A DNA stretch of 64,000 nt from JAJDTR01 sp965220415 (lineage in GTDB: Bacteria > Poribacteria > WGA-4E > JAJDTR01): assembly GCA_965220415.1 (NCBI GenBank), contig OZ244829.1:3286001-3350000 (forward strand), read 5' to 3'. The position numbers were made by a program, and so were the translations under genes. Shown in pieces: positions 62,627-64,000 of the stretch. The notes beneath the pieces are model-generated. The model had not been told where the DNA came from. It saw only the letters and a program-made list of their open reading frames with translations, and made no database searches. Each line of letters starts with the position of its first letter. Within the stretch, counting starts at the first letter, position 1.

Positions 62627-62663
62627 GGGATTTCTATCGTGCTCCTTGTTCGGTCGCTTGATA
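62627..62663 (+). repeat. S element copy
   Basis: GGGGATTTCTATCGTGCTCC to CGCTTGATATCC, followed by TACAGAGG, an S unit with a REP-like foot. Confidence 0.55.
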
Positions 62664-62759
62664 TCCTACAGAGGATCGGTGCCCATGGGTATTCTATCGC
62701 GTGATGATAAAAGGATTTCACGGAATCTCTTGAGGACTACAACGTATTAGAGGATAACC

Positions 62760-64000
62760 ATGACCGCTCCCCCACCATTGCCCACCGATAGCTCCTCCAT
62801 CCACTGGCAGCCGGGCTTGGACACGGACGAATACCTCGATTGGAACATGGGCGTGGGCCGCTTGGTCAAAGCCACGCTTACGGCGGCCATGGACGGCGAC
62901 CTAACCGCCTTGGAGAACCTAATCGGGACAGATCCCACGCTCGTCGATTGCAATGTGGGATACCGCGAGCCGCTGTACTTTGCGGTCGGCAACAACCATC
63001 TCGACTGTGTGCGCTTGCTCGTGGATAATGGCGCGGAGGTAACGTACCGCTCCGGGGATCGGACACATCAGAGACCGATCGAACGCGCGCTGGATAGGGG
63101 ATTCGAGGAGATTGCCGCCGTGCTGAAAGCCGCCGTGGAAAAGCGGTGCGACAGCCTGTACATCGACGATGGCGAAATCCTCGCCGAGCATATCCGACTG
63201 CGTGATTTGGACACAGTGATAGCACACCTTGATCGGCACCCCAACCATATCCGCGCCTGCGATGAGCGGGGAAACGCCCCCATACATTGGGCGGTGCTGA
63301 CCATGAACATGCGGATGGTACGTGCGCTCCTCGATCGCGGCGCCGATGTGAACGCCATCCGCCCGGATGGGGCGCGTCCGATAGATTTGGTCTTCGGGGA
63401 CTACTTCTTTAGACGCCGCGATGTGCCGCCGGATGCGCTGTCCGACAATAAGGTGATGCTGGGTTATCTGCTTGCCCACGGCGCCGCATACGATTTGCGT
63501 ACCGCAGCGAGTGTCGGCGACACGGAGGAGGTTCGGCGCCAGATTGCCGCTGATCCGCGGGCCCTGCACCGTCTGCCCGATTACTTCACGTGGTACACGG
63601 GCACGGCGCTGTGCAACGCGACAATGTCGGGCGATAGCGACATTGTTCGTCTGTTGCTGGAAGCCGGTGCCGACCCCAGTCAACCGGAGCCGGGTTTGGC
63701 GCCGCGAGGGAGTGCGCTCATCGCAGCCGCTTCGCGAGGGGATGAGGAGCTTGTGCGTCTTCTCCTTGCGCACGGCGCCGATCCGAATGGCGGCGTAGAA
63801 TCGTCGGGCAACCCTTGCGGCAGAGCGGCGAACGAGACAATACGGCAACTCCTCTTGGAAGCCGGTGGAAGATTTGAAGAATACGACAACCTGAAAGGCG
63901 TGCCGACCGCCTTGCTTGAGGAGATGTTCGGAGATGTGCCCGTGCGCTATTTCGTTGATAACCGTGACACCACCGGGTTGCGAAGGCGGCTTGAAAACTC
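62760..64000 (+). CDS. Ankyrin-repeat protein, runs off the window
   Basis: An open frame from ATG 62760 (after GAGGATAACC) to the right edge, at least 413 codons with no stop. It contains ankyrin repeats such as HLDCVRLLVDNGAEV, NAPIHWAVLTMNMRMVRALL, DIVRLLLEAGADPSQ and DEELVRLLLAHGADPNGG. No signal peptide is seen. A 309-codon open frame on the opposite strand is a shadow. Ankyrin proteins in symbionts often contact host factors, but this one shows no such signal and could be a cytoplasmic scaffold. Confidence 0.85.
   Translation, partial: MTAPPPLPTDSSSIHWQPGLDTDEYLDWNMGVGRLVKATLTAAMDGDLTALENLIGTDPTLVDCNVGYREPLYFAVGNNHLDCVRLLVDNGAEVTYRSGDRTHQRPIERALDRGFEEIAAVLKAAVEKRCDSLYIDDGEILAEHIRLRDLDTVIAHLDRHPNHIRACDERGNAPIHWAVLTMNMRMVRALLDRGADVNAIRPDGARPIDLVFGDYFFRRRDVPPDALSDNKVMLGYLLAHGAAYDLRTAASVGDTEEVRRQIAADPRALHRLPDYFTWYTGTALCNATMSGDSDIVRLLLEAGADPSQPEPGLAPRGSALIAAASRGDEELVRLLLAHGADPNGGVESSGNPCGRAANETIRQLLLEAGGRFEEYDNLKGVPTALLEEMFGDVPVRYFVDNRDTTGLRRRLEN

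Larger units (their letters stand above)
61774..62759. other. Gene-free stretch of about 1 kb
   Basis: It holds a right-truncated M6 element (62376-62537), M1-like debris (62560-62625, TTCTATTGACATTG), an S unit (62627-62663) and a second one at about 62690. The first 380 bp are AT-rich and show nothing recognisable. The M6 copy lies between two copies of GGTGTTGTCC. Confidence 0.6.

Noticed and set aside
62919..63848. Open frame of 309 codons on the - strand
   Set aside because: It is antisense to ankyrin repeats that continue to the window edge; the - frame shows no known domain.
1..64000. tRNA or rRNA genes
   Set aside because: I looked for T-arm-like sequences and rRNA landmarks and found none that fold convincingly.

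Overview
The window reads as a chromosomal segment of an uncultured, symbiont-like bacterium. My best guess is Candidatus Poribacteria or a close relative. That guess rests on gene content: expanded Gfo/Idh/MocA oxidoreductases, phytanoyl-CoA dioxygenase-like (PhyH) proteins, LamG proteins, enolase-superfamily enzymes, a Tat-exported sulfatase, and several eukaryotic-like repeat proteins (LRR, TPR, WD40, ankyrin). I saw no rRNA or tRNA gene and no CRISPR array, so the taxonomy is inference.

Layout. 1-7 kb (+ strand): the end of a LamG-like protein, a Gfo/Idh/MocA oxidoreductase with a histidine phosphatase, a beta-propeller glycosidase-like protein, a YhcH/YjgK protein, alanine racemase, a decayed antitoxin and a small coiled-coil membrane protein. 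7-14 kb (-): three tandem paralogues that join leucine-rich repeats to a TIM-barrel-like domain and dockerin-type repeats, two of them with a FlgD-like C-terminal module. 14-25 kb (-): sulfatase, an internally deleted propeller protein, an FRG-domain/TPR operon, an epimerase plus enolase-superfamily pair, a REP-associated transposase (RAYT) and a second enolase-superfamily enzyme. 25-30 kb (-): two PhyH paralogues, an SDR and a DUF2961 (GH172-like) protein. 30-32 kb holds no gene. 32-49 kb: a WD40 protein (+), then (-) a second DUF2961 protein, a TPR/thioredoxin protein, PhyH proteins, a second RAYT, three propeller proteins and a GerMN lipoprotein. 49-54 kb: a duplicated pair of Gfo/Idh/MocA genes (+) and a Phd/VapC-type toxin-antitoxin pair (-). 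54-62 kb (-): LamG protein, Gfo/Idh/MocA oxidoreductase and three more propeller proteins. The right edge carries an ankyrin protein (+) that runs off the window.

Taken together the genes suggest uptake and catabolism of complex, partly sulfated carbohydrates: sulfatase, propeller glycosidase-like proteins, GH172-like proteins, sugar-acid dehydratase-like enzymes, and NAD(P)-dependent sugar oxidoreductases and epimerases. None of the substrates can be read from the sequence.

The most unusual part is the intergenic DNA, which is a dense nest of small elements. There are GTAG-footed palindromes of the REP type with two RAYT genes, a 98-bp tandem array next to one RAYT, and at least six families of short non-coding elements with inverted ends. 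There is also a 36-nt unit (called S here; it starts GGATCTCTATCGC and ends TTGATC) in about 30 places. At three independent loci an occupied copy of a repeat can be compared with an empty copy, and each time S replaces one base and adds exactly 35 bp, within or close beside a palindrome. I do not recognise S as a described element.
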